From Granulicella sp. 5B5 (GTDB taxonomy: Bacteria; Acidobacteriota; Terriglobia; Terriglobales; Acidobacteriaceae): DNA of 64,000 nt. Made by a program: the position numbers and the translations under genes. The first letter of the stretch is position 1. Every line of letters starts with the position of its first letter. Below are positions 34,572 to 43,289 of the stretch, one piece after another. The DNA lies in assembly GCF_014083945.1 (NCBI RefSeq), contig NZ_CP046444.1, positions 186,001 through 250,000 of the forward strand, read 5' to 3'. The notes under the pieces are model-generated. The model was not told the DNA's origin and ran no database searches. It saw only the letters and a program-made list of their open reading frames with translations.

Positions 34572-36194
34572 ATGAATCTGCTCCGCTCCGGGCAGGCAGC
34601 CGTCACGGCAATGGCGCTGCTGCTCGTCTCAGCTTCACCCGCGCAACAACAAGGCGGCGACAAAGTTGATCTCGACACCCTCGCACAGATCAAGACCGAG
34701 GCCTACCAGCACTCACAGGTGATGGAAAACCTCTTCTACATCTCGGAGGTCTACGGCCCGCGCATCACCAACAGCCCGAACCACCGCGCCGCCGCCGAGT
34801 GGGCCATGAAGCAGATGAAAGACTGGGGCCTCAAGAACGTCCACATTGAAGAGTGGGGTCCCTTCGGCTACGGCTGGCAGATCAAGAAGTACTACGGCGC
34901 TCTCGAAACCCCTGCCTACGCCGCGCTCATCGGCTTCCCCCTCGCATGGACTCCCAGCACCAATGGCCCCGTCACCGCCGACGCCGTTTTTGCACCACTC
35001 CACTCCAAGGAAGACTTCGCCAAATACCACGGCAAGCTCAAGGGCAAGATCGTCCTCATCTTCGATCCGCGCGAGCTCGCCATGCACACGGAACCCGACG
35101 CGAAACGCCTGACCGATGAGGAGATCCAGGCACGTGTTAACGGCAACGGCTTTGGCGGCGCCCGCCGTGGCCGAGCCAACGCCCCCAAGCCCGGCGAATA
35201 CACCCCCGCAACGCTCTCCACGGCCGCGCCCACTGGCCGCATCCTGCGCAACGAGGTCAACACCTTCCTCAAAGAAGAAGGCGCGCTTGTCGCCATCACC
35301 CCCGGCTACAACGGCGATGGCGGCACCATCTTCGCCTCCTACGGCGGCTCGCAGGACCCCAAAGACCCCGTCGGGCCGCCCATGGCAGCCATTACGCCCG
35401 AGCAGTACAACCGCGTCGTCCGCCTCATCCAGCACGGCATCACGCCAAAACTCACCTTCGACATCCAGACCGAGTATCAGAAGAAAGACCTCATGGGTTT
35501 GAACGTAGTCGGCGAAATCCCCGGAACCACCAAGCCCGATGAAGTCGTCATGGTCGGCGGTCACTTCGACAGCTGGCAGGGCGGCACCGGCGCCACCGAC
35601 AACGGCACCGGCTCCTCCGTCGCGATGGAAGCCGTGCGCATCTTAACTACGCTGCACAAGCCCATGGCCCGCACCGTTCGCGTCGCTCTCTGGGGCGGGG
35701 AAGAAGAGGGCCTCTACGGCTCGCTGGCCTATGTGCAGACCCACTTCGCCCCCCGCGACACCATGGTCCAGACGCCCGAGTACAAGAACCTCGATGTCTA
35801 CTTCAACGACGACTCCGGTTCAGGCCGGTTCCGTGGTGTCTCCGCCCTCGGCAACGCAGAGCTTGCGGAGATCTTCCGCTCTTGGATCGCCCCTGAAGCC
35901 ATCAAGGACTCCGGCCTCATTGCTGTAACAGGCCTGCACCAGGGCCCAACCCTGCAGCCCGGCGGCACCGACTCCACCAGCTTCTCCTGGATCGGCCTCG
36001 ACGGCATAGGCTTTATGCAGGACCCGCTGGAGTACGGCTCCCGCACTCACCACTCCAACATGGATTTGTACGACCGTGTCCAGAAGGACGATGTCGAGCA
36101 GGGCTCCATGATCGAAGCCTGGTTCGCCTACAACGCAGCCACCCGGCCGGACATGCTCCCGCGCATCCCAACCCCCGAACCCACCAAGAAGTAG
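34572..36194 (+). CDS. secreted M28-family zinc aminopeptidase
   Basis: 540 residues with a signal peptide (AVTAMALLLVSASPAQ). A protease-associated domain occupies about residues 130-310. The M28 zinc site is in GGHFDSWQGGTGATDNGTG (His and bridging Asp), GGEEEGLYGS (catalytic and ligand Glu), and a late THHSNMDLYD His. A basic insert GGARRGRANAPKPGEYTP lies in the PA domain. It trims peptides outside the cytoplasm. Monocistronic, followed by a strong hairpin. Confidence 0.92.
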   Translation: MNLLRSGQAAVTAMALLLVSASPAQQQGGDKVDLDTLAQIKTEAYQHSQVMENLFYISEVYGPRITNSPNHRAAAEWAMKQMKDWGLKNVHIEEWGPFGYGWQIKKYYGALETPAYAALIGFPLAWTPSTNGPVTADAVFAPLHSKEDFAKYHGKLKGKIVLIFDPRELAMHTEPDAKRLTDEEIQARVNGNGFGGARRGRANAPKPGEYTPATLSTAAPTGRILRNEVNTFLKEEGALVAITPGYNGDGGTIFASYGGSQDPKDPVGPPMAAITPEQYNRVVRLIQHGITPKLTFDIQTEYQKKDLMGLNVVGEIPGTTKPDEVVMVGGHFDSWQGGTGATDNGTGSSVAMEAVRILTTLHKPMARTVRVALWGGEEEGLYGSLAYVQTHFAPRDTMVQTPEYKNLDVYFNDDSGSGRFRGVSALGNAELAEIFRSWIAPEAIKDSGLIAVTGLHQGPTLQPGGTDSTSFSWIGLDGIGFMQDPLEYGSRTHHSNMDLYDRVQKDDVEQGSMIEAWFAYNAATRPDMLPRIPTPEPTKK

Positions 36195-36210
36195 AGCAAG
36201 CATCCGGGGA

Positions 36211-36245
36211 TGGCTTTGATCAAGTCCACTTTCTGATCAAAGCCA
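36211..36245 (+). terminator. hairpin downstream of the M28 peptidase gene
   Basis: TGGCTTTGATCA and TGATCAAAGCCA form a perfect 12-bp stem with an 11-base loop, 17 bases past the stop codon. There is no following T-run, so this may be a terminator that works with partner factors, or a protein-binding palindrome. Confidence 0.5.
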
Positions 36246-36263
36246 CCCTCTGATCGAGCCCTT

Positions 36264-36345
36264 ACTCTGAAAGGGCACGGCTTCAGCCGTGCCGGAAACA
36301 GCCTCCAAGGCAAATGGGGCTTTGGCGCCTGAGGGAGGATTGCCA
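36264..36345 (+). repeat. two-hairpin dispersed repeat, copy E5
   Basis: Hairpin A is GGCACGGCT/AGCCGTGCC (36274-36293). Hairpin B is the partly paired GGGGCTTTGGCGCC (36317-36330), followed by the GAGGGAGG tail and TTGCC as in copies E3 and E7. It lies just after the M28-peptidase terminator. Confidence 0.7.
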
Positions 36346-36475
36346 TTCGTTACGAGTCTCATAATCCGCGTCAGACAAGGGTGGCACCTCGGGCTCTTCG
36401 TCATCTCTATGTTCCAGTTCGAGTAACTTCCGATAAACCGATTTATAAGGACAAATCCTGCTTTATGATTCCCGC

Positions 36476-37084
36476 ATGAGTATCGAATCCGAAGACATCA
36501 TTGATCTCTATGAGCGTCATGCAGATGCCTGGGTTCAATCTCGATTAGCGGAGAGCACTCTTTATGAGAAGCAATGGTTGGATCGCTTCTGTGCGCTTCT
36601 TCCGAAGGTCGCTTCGATTCTCGATTGCGGCTGTGGCGTTGGAGAACCAATCGCACGTTATTTGACCCAATGTGGGCATGCTGTCACGGGCGTTGATTCC
36701 TCGCCTGCGATGGCACGGATGTTTCAGGCTCGTCTGCCCTCACAGCGTGCAGTGGTAGCAGATATGCGGACGCTCTGTCTTCCGGAAACATTTCGCGGTG
36801 TCCTCGCGTGGGATAGCCTCTTTCATCTAAACCATGCTGACCAACGGAAGATGTTTCAGATGTTTCGGGCACATGCCGCACCGGGCACCGCACTGATGTT
36901 TACATCTGGCCCATCCCATGGTGAGATTGTCGGGCAGCTAGAAGGAGACCCGCTCTACCACGCGAGCTTCGCCGCCGCTGAGTACCGCCAATTGCTTGCG
37001 GAGCAGGGCTTCGCCGTCGTGTTCCACTCGCCAGAGGATTACAGCTGTTTCGGGCGAACGATATGGCTTGCGCAATTGCAATAG
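36476..37084 (+). CDS. class I SAM-dependent methyltransferase
   Basis: 202 residues with motif I ILDCGCGVGEPIARYL (about residue 49), the acidic VTGVDSSPAM after beta 2 and VLAWDSLFHLNH after beta 4. No further domain reveals the substrate. Codon usage is less GC-rich than in neighbouring genes, and it lies in a 2-kb lower-GC patch, consistent with recent transfer. The flanking genes give no pathway hint. Confidence 0.85.
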   Translation: MSIESEDIIDLYERHADAWVQSRLAESTLYEKQWLDRFCALLPKVASILDCGCGVGEPIARYLTQCGHAVTGVDSSPAMARMFQARLPSQRAVVADMRTLCLPETFRGVLAWDSLFHLNHADQRKMFQMFRAHAAPGTALMFTSGPSHGEIVGQLEGDPLYHASFAAAEYRQLLAEQGFAVVFHSPEDYSCFGRTIWLAQLQ

Positions 37085-37419
37085 CTTTCTCTGATCTGAC
37101 GATTCACGGGGCTCCAGCCTTTGAGATTGGTCCTTATCAATGCGGTTCCGAATGTTGAGCATCACTGACGATAAGACGACCTTACGGGAGCGATCCGAAT
37201 TCGGCGAGTGCCCCGGCGCTATGTGCCGATCCCGAGCGTTCACCACGCACGCTGATATCGAGGGCTCTGCGTGGGCCCTTTGCCTGTTCCCGCGATCCTG
37301 TCACTCTGGATCTCGTTATTGTTCTGATGTCGTGCTGGTTCTTCGCGTTCCTGGAGGTGACGGCATGGCGGCAGCTATGGGCTCGCCTCGCAGCCACAGG
37401 CTTTGGCGTAGGGCCAAGG
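37085..37419. other. gene-poor stretch in the lower-GC patch
   Basis: Short open frames exist on both strands but have no ribosome-binding site, no recognisable motif and low-complexity Arg/Ser-rich translations, so I call none. It contains no strong hairpin. It probably represents decayed or non-coding accessory DNA between the methyltransferase and M15 peptidase genes. Confidence 0.5.
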
Positions 37420-38151
37420 TCACTTGGGTTGAGCGCGTTCCGTAGCGCCGTTGGGCACATATTTTAGGCCAGTGACAATGTAGGGCCTGTCCATCCTCGC
37501 CCCGTCCCCCACGGTGACTTTCGTGAAGTGCATGTAATCCGGAACACCTGCGTCAAAACCTCCCCAGGCCCAGCCGTGCCGTGTGAAGATCGCAAATACC
37601 GCGGAGTCAGTCGATACCTTACCGGGTGTCCGGTCACGAGGAACATTGGAGGCCGCGGCCAGTGGCCACCACTTGTGTTGCAAATCGAGAAACGGATTCA
37701 AGAATGGGTTAATGTCGATTGCCATGCCATACGCGTGGCTGCTCCACTCTGTTGGCGCATCGTCCGCTTTCTCGCAGTAAAACCCAACTGTGATGTTCTG
37801 TTCCGCATAGACCCCCGCACCGTAATCGTCCCAGAACCCAATCTTCCGTATGGGAAAACGTGCTTTGTAGAGATCGCCAAAAACCGACACCACATCCTCG
37901 GCGATCTGTTTGTTCACGACCAGCTTGCCCTCGTGCGCCAAGCCATCGAGTCCCAAATACGTCACGCGAACGAGAGCTAAATCGTCGAGCGAAACCGGGC
38001 AGCCCTGTTTCCAGGACTTTCCGGTCATTGCCACCTTCATCTCGGCAGGGAGAGATGAGATCGCGGGCTCGAGGGATTTATTCTGTGCACTCAGGCAGAG
38101 TGGTGCCCAGAATGCCATAGCGATGAATTTAAGCGTGCGGGATCGAATCAT
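37420..38151 (-). CDS. secreted M15-family (VanY/D,D-carboxypeptidase-like) peptidase
   Basis: 243 residues from the ATG at 38151, which gives a proper signal peptide (RTLKFIAMAFWAPLCLSA); the frame is open further upstream without similarity. The zinc site of the M15 family is visible in SSHAYGMAIDINPFLNP (His and Asp) and PDYMHFTK (His), with the WGGFDAG loop before it. These enzymes cut D-Ala or L-Ala-D-Glu links in peptidoglycan. It lies in the lower-GC patch and is a candidate accessory gene. Confidence 0.82.
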   Translation of the reverse strand: MIRSRTLKFIAMAFWAPLCLSAQNKSLEPAISSLPAEMKVAMTGKSWKQGCPVSLDDLALVRVTYLGLDGLAHEGKLVVNKQIAEDVVSVFGDLYKARFPIRKIGFWDDYGAGVYAEQNITVGFYCEKADDAPTEWSSHAYGMAIDINPFLNPFLDLQHKWWPLAAASNVPRDRTPGKVSTDSAVFAIFTRHGWAWGGFDAGVPDYMHFTKVTVGDGARMDRPYIVTGLKYVPNGATERAQPK

Positions 38152-38429
38152 TCTTGACCACCGGTTTCTTGTCTGAATTACAAGAACGACCATAAACGAG
38201 TTCCGCTCCGCTGGTAAATATCCTGATCGCCGGAATCGCCGGCAAACCAGAGCCTGTGCACTCGACAAGTGGGATATTGCTTTGGAATTTTTGGAGAATA
38301 ACGCTCCAAAACGCCCATGCCAGTAACAGCTCACGTCCTACCCATTCGCTCCAACCAAAGGCTACTCCAGCAAAACTAACCAGGGGCTCCCATCAAGTTC
38401 CACCTCCCCATGTATCCTGAGTTCGGGAA

Positions 38430-39368
38430 ATGTCCTCGCTCCGCCGCATCCTTACTCGCGTCGTCATCACGCTGCCTGTCATCTGGCTCGTGGTCACCGT
38501 CGTCTTCCTGCTGATCCACATCGTCCCCGGCGACCCCATCGTGCAGATGCTCGGCGACGGCGCGACCGCTACCGACATCGCCGCGCTCCGCCACAGCTAC
38601 GGCCTCGACCAGCCTTTGCTCACCCAGTACATCCACTACTGGGCCGGCCTCCTCCACGGCAACCTCGGCCAATCGCTTCGCCTGCATGACTCCGTCCTGC
38701 ACCTCATCCTGCAACGCTATCCCTACACCCTCGCGCTCACCGTCGCGGCCACAATCCTCGGAGCCCTCCTCGCCATCCCAGCCGGCGTCGCCTCCGCCCG
38801 CCGCCAGAACCGGCTCACCGACCGCACCCTCGGCGTCGTCAGCCTCTTTGGTCTCTCGTTCCCCAACTTCGCCCTTGGCCCCATCCTCATCGTGCTCTTC
38901 GCCATCTCGCTCGGCTGGATGCCCGTCTCCGGCGCAGGCACCGGCGGCGTCAGCTTCCTCGTCCACCTGATCCTGCCTGCGGTCACGCTCGGCCTCGGCA
39001 TGGCTGCCATCCTCACCCGCATGGTTCGCACTTCCATGCTCGAAGAGCTCTCGCAGGACTACATTCGCACCGCCCGCGCCAAGGGCCTGCCCGAGCGCAC
39101 CGTCGTCTACCGCCACGCCCTCCGCAACGCGCTCAACCCGGTTCTCACCGTGCTGGGCCTGCAGTTCGGCTCACTTCTCTCCGGCGCCATCGTCACAGAG
39201 ACCATCTTCTCCTGGCCCGGCCTCGGCCGGCTCACGCTCTCCGCCATCTCCAACCGCGACTACGCGCTCGTCCAGGGCTGCATCCTTGCCATCGGGCTCA
39301 CCTACGTCGCCGTCAACCTCTTCACTGATTCCCTGTACGCCCTCGCCGACCCCCGCATGAGACGATAA
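38430..39368 (+). CDS. dipeptide-type ABC transporter permease, DppB family
   Basis: 312 residues, six membrane helices. The N-terminus RRILTRVVITLPVIWLVVTV and the conserved HIVPGDPI loop are typical of DppB/OppB. The coupling motif is EELSQDYIRTARAKGLPERT, with the end NLFTDSLYALADPRMR. It should pair with a DppC permease; one lies 1.4 kb away but in opposite orientation. No binding protein or ATPase gene is in the window. Confidence 0.9.
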   Translation: MSSLRRILTRVVITLPVIWLVVTVVFLLIHIVPGDPIVQMLGDGATATDIAALRHSYGLDQPLLTQYIHYWAGLLHGNLGQSLRLHDSVLHLILQRYPYTLALTVAATILGALLAIPAGVASARRQNRLTDRTLGVVSLFGLSFPNFALGPILIVLFAISLGWMPVSGAGTGGVSFLVHLILPAVTLGLGMAAILTRMVRTSMLEELSQDYIRTARAKGLPERTVVYRHALRNALNPVLTVLGLQFGSLLSGAIVTETIFSWPGLGRLTLSAISNRDYALVQGCILAIGLTYVAVNLFTDSLYALADPRMRR

Positions 39369-39389
39369 TTCACCTCAGAGACACATCCC

Positions 39390-40202
39390 ATGATCCAACG
39401 TCGCGCCTGCATCACTGCTGTCCTCGCATTGACTCTCTTCGCTGCCATCACGGCCGCCGCGCAGCACCCCAAGCCTGCCTACAAACAACCCACGCCCGTC
39501 CCCACAACCGAGCCCTCCGGCGCCACCGAGAGCACCTTCGTCGACAAGCACGACAAGGTCCGCTTCACCGTCCCACGCGGCTGGGAGCTCTCCCGCAAAG
39601 ACGGTGAGGTCAGCACCTTTCACCTCGACGCCCGCTCCGCTCCGCCCACCGCCCAGCTCCGCGGCATCGCCATGCTCGACTTCAATCCCTTCCCATACTC
39701 CACCCTCGCCGGCGCGCTCTTCTACTTCTCCATCGAGCCCCACACCACCGATGCCGAGTGCGCCGCCCAGGCCAACTTTCCCGCCGGCCCCACACCCGAC
39801 CCCTCCGACACCGCACCGGCCTCTACTCCCGTCACCAGCTCCACCGACCCCAACATCCGCAAGGACGTCCAGGACATCGCCGGCATGCCCTTCACCCACG
39901 GCCACGACGAGCACGGCCGCATCTGCATCGAGGCCCGCGACGAGGTCTACACAGCCTGGCACAAGCACTCCTGCTACCGCTTCGACCTCGCCATGAACAC
40001 CTTCTGCTCCGAGTCCTCCGGCGCCCAACCCATCTCCACCCAGCAAATCCTCTCTATCGACCAGCGCATGACCAACATCCTCGCCACCGTCACCTTCGGC
40101 TGGCAGAAAACCCCAGCGCACCCCATCTCCGCCCCCGACGTCCCCGAAGAGCAGCACCGCAAAAAGTCTCTCCCCCGCGTCCCCAGCCCCGCCACCACCT
40201 AG
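39390..40202 (+). CDS. secreted hypothetical protein
   Basis: 270 residues with a signal peptide (TAVLALTLFAAITAAAQ). After a Pro/Thr-rich linker comes a domain beginning VRFTVPRGWELSRKDGEVSTFHLD, resembling the one-domain folds found in DUF1795/PsbP-like proteins, then a His-rich middle (GMPFTHGHDEHGRICIEARD). The tail is Lys/Pro rich. I do not recognise a named family. It follows dppB by 21 bases and may share its transcript. Confidence 0.75.
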   Translation: MIQRRACITAVLALTLFAAITAAAQHPKPAYKQPTPVPTTEPSGATESTFVDKHDKVRFTVPRGWELSRKDGEVSTFHLDARSAPPTAQLRGIAMLDFNPFPYSTLAGALFYFSIEPHTTDAECAAQANFPAGPTPDPSDTAPASTPVTSSTDPNIRKDVQDIAGMPFTHGHDEHGRICIEARDEVYTAWHKHSCYRFDLAMNTFCSESSGAQPISTQQILSIDQRMTNILATVTFGWQKTPAHPISAPDVPEEQHRKKSLPRVPSPATT

Positions 40203-40242
40203 TTTTCGCGCATCTGTAGAGCTTTCATCGCTCAAAGAAGAT

Positions 40243-40300
40243 GTGTCATCTCGACCGGAGCCAAACGGCTTCATCGTTTGGCGTAGTGGAGAGACCTGCT
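40243..40300 (+). repeat. variable-stem dispersed repeat, copy F3
   Basis: TGTCATCTCGACCGGA is followed by the stem GCCAAACG (40260-40267) with CGTTTGGC (40275-40282), then GTAGTGGAGAGACCTGC. It lies between the convergent hypothetical and yfcE-like genes. Confidence 0.72.
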
Positions 40301-40326
40301 TTTATTCCGCCCATGCTTTGAGCGAA

Positions 40327-40785
40327 CTACCCCAGCTCCACAATCTCCGCCTCAACCACCCCATCGTCGATCCTCACCCGCGCCACCGACACCGGCAGTT
40401 TGAACCGCCTCGGCCCAGCGCTCCCCGGGTTCAAGTACACCACGCCATCGCGCCGCTCCACCCCCGGCTCATGCGAGTGCCCATACACCACCAGCCCCAC
40501 CCCAGCCGCCTTCGGCACAATGTCCATCCACTCCCGCGCGTGGACCATGTACACATAGCACCCATCCAGCTCCACCATCTCCGTCCCCGGCAGCTCCGCA
40601 CAAGCTCCATGCGTATCCACATTGCCGCGGACCGCCGTCACCGGCGCAATCACCTTCAACCGCTCCAGAATGTCGAAGCTCCCCACATCTCCGGCATGAA
40701 GAATATGCTCCACCCCCCGCAGCGCCTCCAGAGCCTCCGGCCGCAGCAGCCCATGCGTATCCGAGATCACCCCAACAACCATCAC
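40327..40785 (-). CDS. YfcE-family metallophosphoesterase
   Basis: 152 residues with the dinuclear-metal motifs in order: GVISDTHG, HAGDVGS, RGNVDTHG, the MVHAREW His and YGHSHEPG, ending with LNPGSAGPRR, as in YfcE/MJ0936 phosphodiesterases. The natural substrate is unknown for the family. Its ATG overlaps the stop of dppC (ATGA, 40782-40785), so it is translationally coupled to the ABC permease. Confidence 0.9.
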   Translation of the reverse strand: MMVVGVISDTHGLLRPEALEALRGVEHILHAGDVGSFDILERLKVIAPVTAVRGNVDTHGACAELPGTEMVELDGCYVYMVHAREWMDIVPKAAGVGLVVYGHSHEPGVERRDGVVYLNPGSAGPRRFKLPVSVARVRIDDGVVEAEIVELG

Positions 40786-41600
40786 ACCTCCGTCCTGCTC
40801 CTCGGATCAAGCGCATCCCGCAACCCATCGCCCACTAGGTTGAACGCCAGCACACACAGCGCCACCGCCATGGCAGGGAAGAACACCAGGTACGGCGACT
40901 CGAACAGGTGCGACCGCGCATCATTGAGCATCGCTCCCCACGTCGCCGTCGGAGGCTGCACCCCCAGCCCCAGAAAGCTCAGCGTCGCCTCCGCCAGCAC
41001 GGCGCTCGCCATTCCTACCGCCGCCTGCACCAGCAGCGGCTGCACAATGTTCGGCAGAATATGCCGCGTCATCAGCCGCAGGTTCGTCGCTCCCAGCGAC
41101 CGGGCCGCCTGCACAAACTCACGCTCTTTCACGCTCATCACCTGCGCCCGCACCAACCGAGCATAGTTCACCCAGTTCGCCAGCGCCAGCGCAAGGATCA
41201 GGTTCACCAGACTCGGCCCCAGGAACGCCACAAACGCCACCGCCAGCAGAATCCCCGGCAGCGCCAAAAACGCATTGGACACATACACATTCACCACTGT
41301 GTCGATCCACCCGCCATAAAACCCCGCCGCCATCCCAAACACCAGCCCCAGCGTCAGCGACACCGCCACCACGGCCACCGCCACCGTCAGCGACACCCGC
41401 GCCCCGTACAGCACTCGCGAAAACACATCCCGCCCCAGCTCATCCGTGCCAAACCAGTGCGCCGCGCTCGGCGGCAGCAGCCGCGCGCCCAGGTTCAGCT
41501 TCGCCGGATCATGCGGCGCCAACCACGGTGCCAGCAGCGCACACAGCGCAAATACTCCCAGCAGAATCAGGCCCGCCAAGGCCAACCGGTTCCGTCTCAT
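40782..41600 (-). CDS. dipeptide-type ABC transporter permease, DppC family
   Basis: 272 residues, with N-terminal helix LALAGLILLGVFALCALLAP, the DppC-typical GTDELGRDVFSRVLYGARVSL loop, and a coupling motif EFVQAARSLGATNLRLMTRHI. It ends LVGDGLRDALDPRSR. It is the natural partner of the DppB-family permease at 38430 but is on the other strand. It is followed by the overlapping YfcE gene. Confidence 0.9.
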   Translation of the reverse strand: MRRNRLALAGLILLGVFALCALLAPWLAPHDPAKLNLGARLLPPSAAHWFGTDELGRDVFSRVLYGARVSLTVAVAVVAVSLTLGLVFGMAAGFYGGWIDTVVNVYVSNAFLALPGILLAVAFVAFLGPSLVNLILALALANWVNYARLVRAQVMSVKEREFVQAARSLGATNLRLMTRHILPNIVQPLLVQAAVGMASAVLAEATLSFLGLGVQPPTATWGAMLNDARSHLFESPYLVFFPAMAVALCVLAFNLVGDGLRDALDPRSRTEV

Positions 41601-41805
41601 CCTCGGCCCAGCTCAATCATCGTTTGCGCCACTGCTGGTCTCACCCCATTTCGTCATTGATCTTCATCATAGGGTGTCTTGCTGTCGATTCCTCTCTGCG
41701 ACCGCCCGCAAGGGGCATCAACAGCCGCAACCTCACCAACAGGGAAGAGGGATCGCTCATCGAGCGTTCCCTCTTGAGGCTCTTCATCACGAGGCCGCGC
41801 CTGCG

Positions 41806-42924
41806 TCACACGGCCTGCGGTTCCGTCACGGAGTAGTCCGTATAGCCTTCGGGCCCGGCCGCGTACACAGTCGGCCAGTCGATCTCATTCAGAGAGGCCT
41901 TCTGCTGCAATCGCCTCACAAGATCGGGGTTCGCGATAAACGGCCGGCCAAACGCAACCGAATCGACGAGTCCCAGCTCCAGCAGGCGATTACCTCGCTC
42001 AGCCGTCATGTCTACGTTCGCAATGACATGCCCGCGATACAAGGGCCGGAAGTGGCGGAACATGCCGTCCCCCGCAAGCTCCTGCAACGGGCTGCCGGAT
42101 ACATCCGTGTTCGCCCCCATCAGCAGGAGATGCGCAAGGCCGTAGCCGTCAAGTTTCCTGAAGACATATTCCATATCCGGCAGCGTGTCGTCGTTGGCCG
42201 CAAAGGGGCCTGCCAGGTGCATAGGCCCGATCTTGACGCCCACGCGGCCCGGCTCGACATACTGCAGCACAGTGTCTGTAATCTCAAACAGCATCCGCGC
42301 GCGGTTCTCGGTCGAGCCGCCATACTCATCGGTGCGGCGATTGCTGCCACTGCTCAAAAACTGCGCAATCAGGTACAGGTAGTTGGCCTGGATCTGCACG
42401 CCATCGAACCCTGCCTCCAGCGCGTTTCGGGCGGCCTGGCCGAAGTCCGCTACTGTCTGGCGAATCTCCGCTTTGGTCATCGCACGGGGCGCGACTGTAG
42501 GTTTGCGTCCGCTCGGGGTAACGCTCTCCTGCTCGGGATTGACATCCGACGCGGAGACCGGAAGCTCACCCGAAAAGAACTCCGGATGTGACATGGCGCC
42601 GGTATGCCATAGCTGGGCATACATCAGGCCGCCTTTGCGATGGACAGCGTCCGTCACGGTGCGCCAGCCCTTCACCTGTTCGACACTCCACAGCCCCGGA
42701 GTGTCGGCCCAACCATAGCCCTGCGCGCTTACTTCAGTGCATTCACCAATAATGAGGCCGGCATCGGCACGCTGTGCGTAGTACTCCGCGTGGAGCTGTG
42801 TCGGTGCGTGCTCCGGGTTGTCCGCCCGCATCCGCGTCAAGGGAGCCATCACAATCCGGTTGCGTAGCTCCAGCGAGCCCATGCGAACAGGGGAAAACAG
42901 GGGAAGCCATATCTTGTCCGTCAC
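41806..42924 (-). CDS. old-yellow-enzyme-family alkene reductase (altered active site)
   Basis: 372 residues from the GTG at 42924, chosen because GGAAGGA lies about 6 bases upstream; an ATG at 42939 adds five residues. FMN-barrel features: LFSPVRMGSLELRNRIVMAPLTRMRAD, YAQRADAGLIIGECTEVS, and NRRTDEYGGSTENRARM. In most members the flavin and substrate His/Asn or His/His lie in a LHGAHGYL-type motif; here it reads IQANYLYLIAQFL, with Gln and Tyr. Third gene of the SDR-DUF1330-OYE set, all same strand. Confidence 0.88.
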   Translation of the reverse strand: MTDKIWLPLFSPVRMGSLELRNRIVMAPLTRMRADNPEHAPTQLHAEYYAQRADAGLIIGECTEVSAQGYGWADTPGLWSVEQVKGWRTVTDAVHRKGGLMYAQLWHTGAMSHPEFFSGELPVSASDVNPEQESVTPSGRKPTVAPRAMTKAEIRQTVADFGQAARNALEAGFDGVQIQANYLYLIAQFLSSGSNRRTDEYGGSTENRARMLFEITDTVLQYVEPGRVGVKIGPMHLAGPFAANDDTLPDMEYVFRKLDGYGLAHLLLMGANTDVSGSPLQELAGDGMFRHFRPLYRGHVIANVDMTAERGNRLLELGLVDSVAFGRPFIANPDLVRRLQQKASLNEIDWPTVYAAGPEGYTDYSVTEPQAV

Positions 42925-42976
42925 ATCAGTTCCTTCCATCGGAGAGCCGGTCAAATCGCCAGCTTCACATAGAGCG

Positions 42977-43273
42977 CTATTCGCCACCGTAGCCATCCAC
43001 CAGAATGAGGTCGCGCGTAAGCGCCAGGTCCCGCACCTCGAGTGCATGCGCATACTCCGGCGAGCGGTACCAGGTTTCCGCCTGTTCGAGGCTTGGAAAC
43101 TCCACGACCACAATCGCCCGCGGCTTCCACTGTCCCTCCAGCACCCGCACCTCACCGTTGCGTGCCAGATACCGCCCGCCAAACTGCTCGATGACCGGGG
43201 CCGCGCGCGTGCGATACGTCTGGAAGGCTTCTTCGTTGAGAACGGTGATATCGGAGATCATGATGGCAGACAT
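42977..43273 (-). CDS. DUF1330 family protein
   Basis: 98 residues from the ATG at 43273, with GAGAGGA upstream. The ferredoxin-like alpha+beta dimer barrel is recognisable by TYRTRAAPVIEQFGGRYLARN and RAIVVVEFPSLEQAETWY. Members occur beside oxidoreductases and may bind small aromatic ligands; the biochemical role is not established. Located between the SDR and ene-reductase genes with gaps of 16 and 52 bases. Confidence 0.9.
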   Translation of the reverse strand: MSAIMISDITVLNEEAFQTYRTRAAPVIEQFGGRYLARNGEVRVLEGQWKPRAIVVVEFPSLEQAETWYRSPEYAHALEVRDLALTRDLILVDGYGGE

Positions 43274-43289
43274 AAATCCTCTCCTCGTA

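Noticed and set aside
37140-37445. Open frame of 101 codons in the lower-GC gap
   Set aside because: No ribosome-binding site, no domain, and a competing frame on the opposite strand of similar length. Not supportable as a gene.
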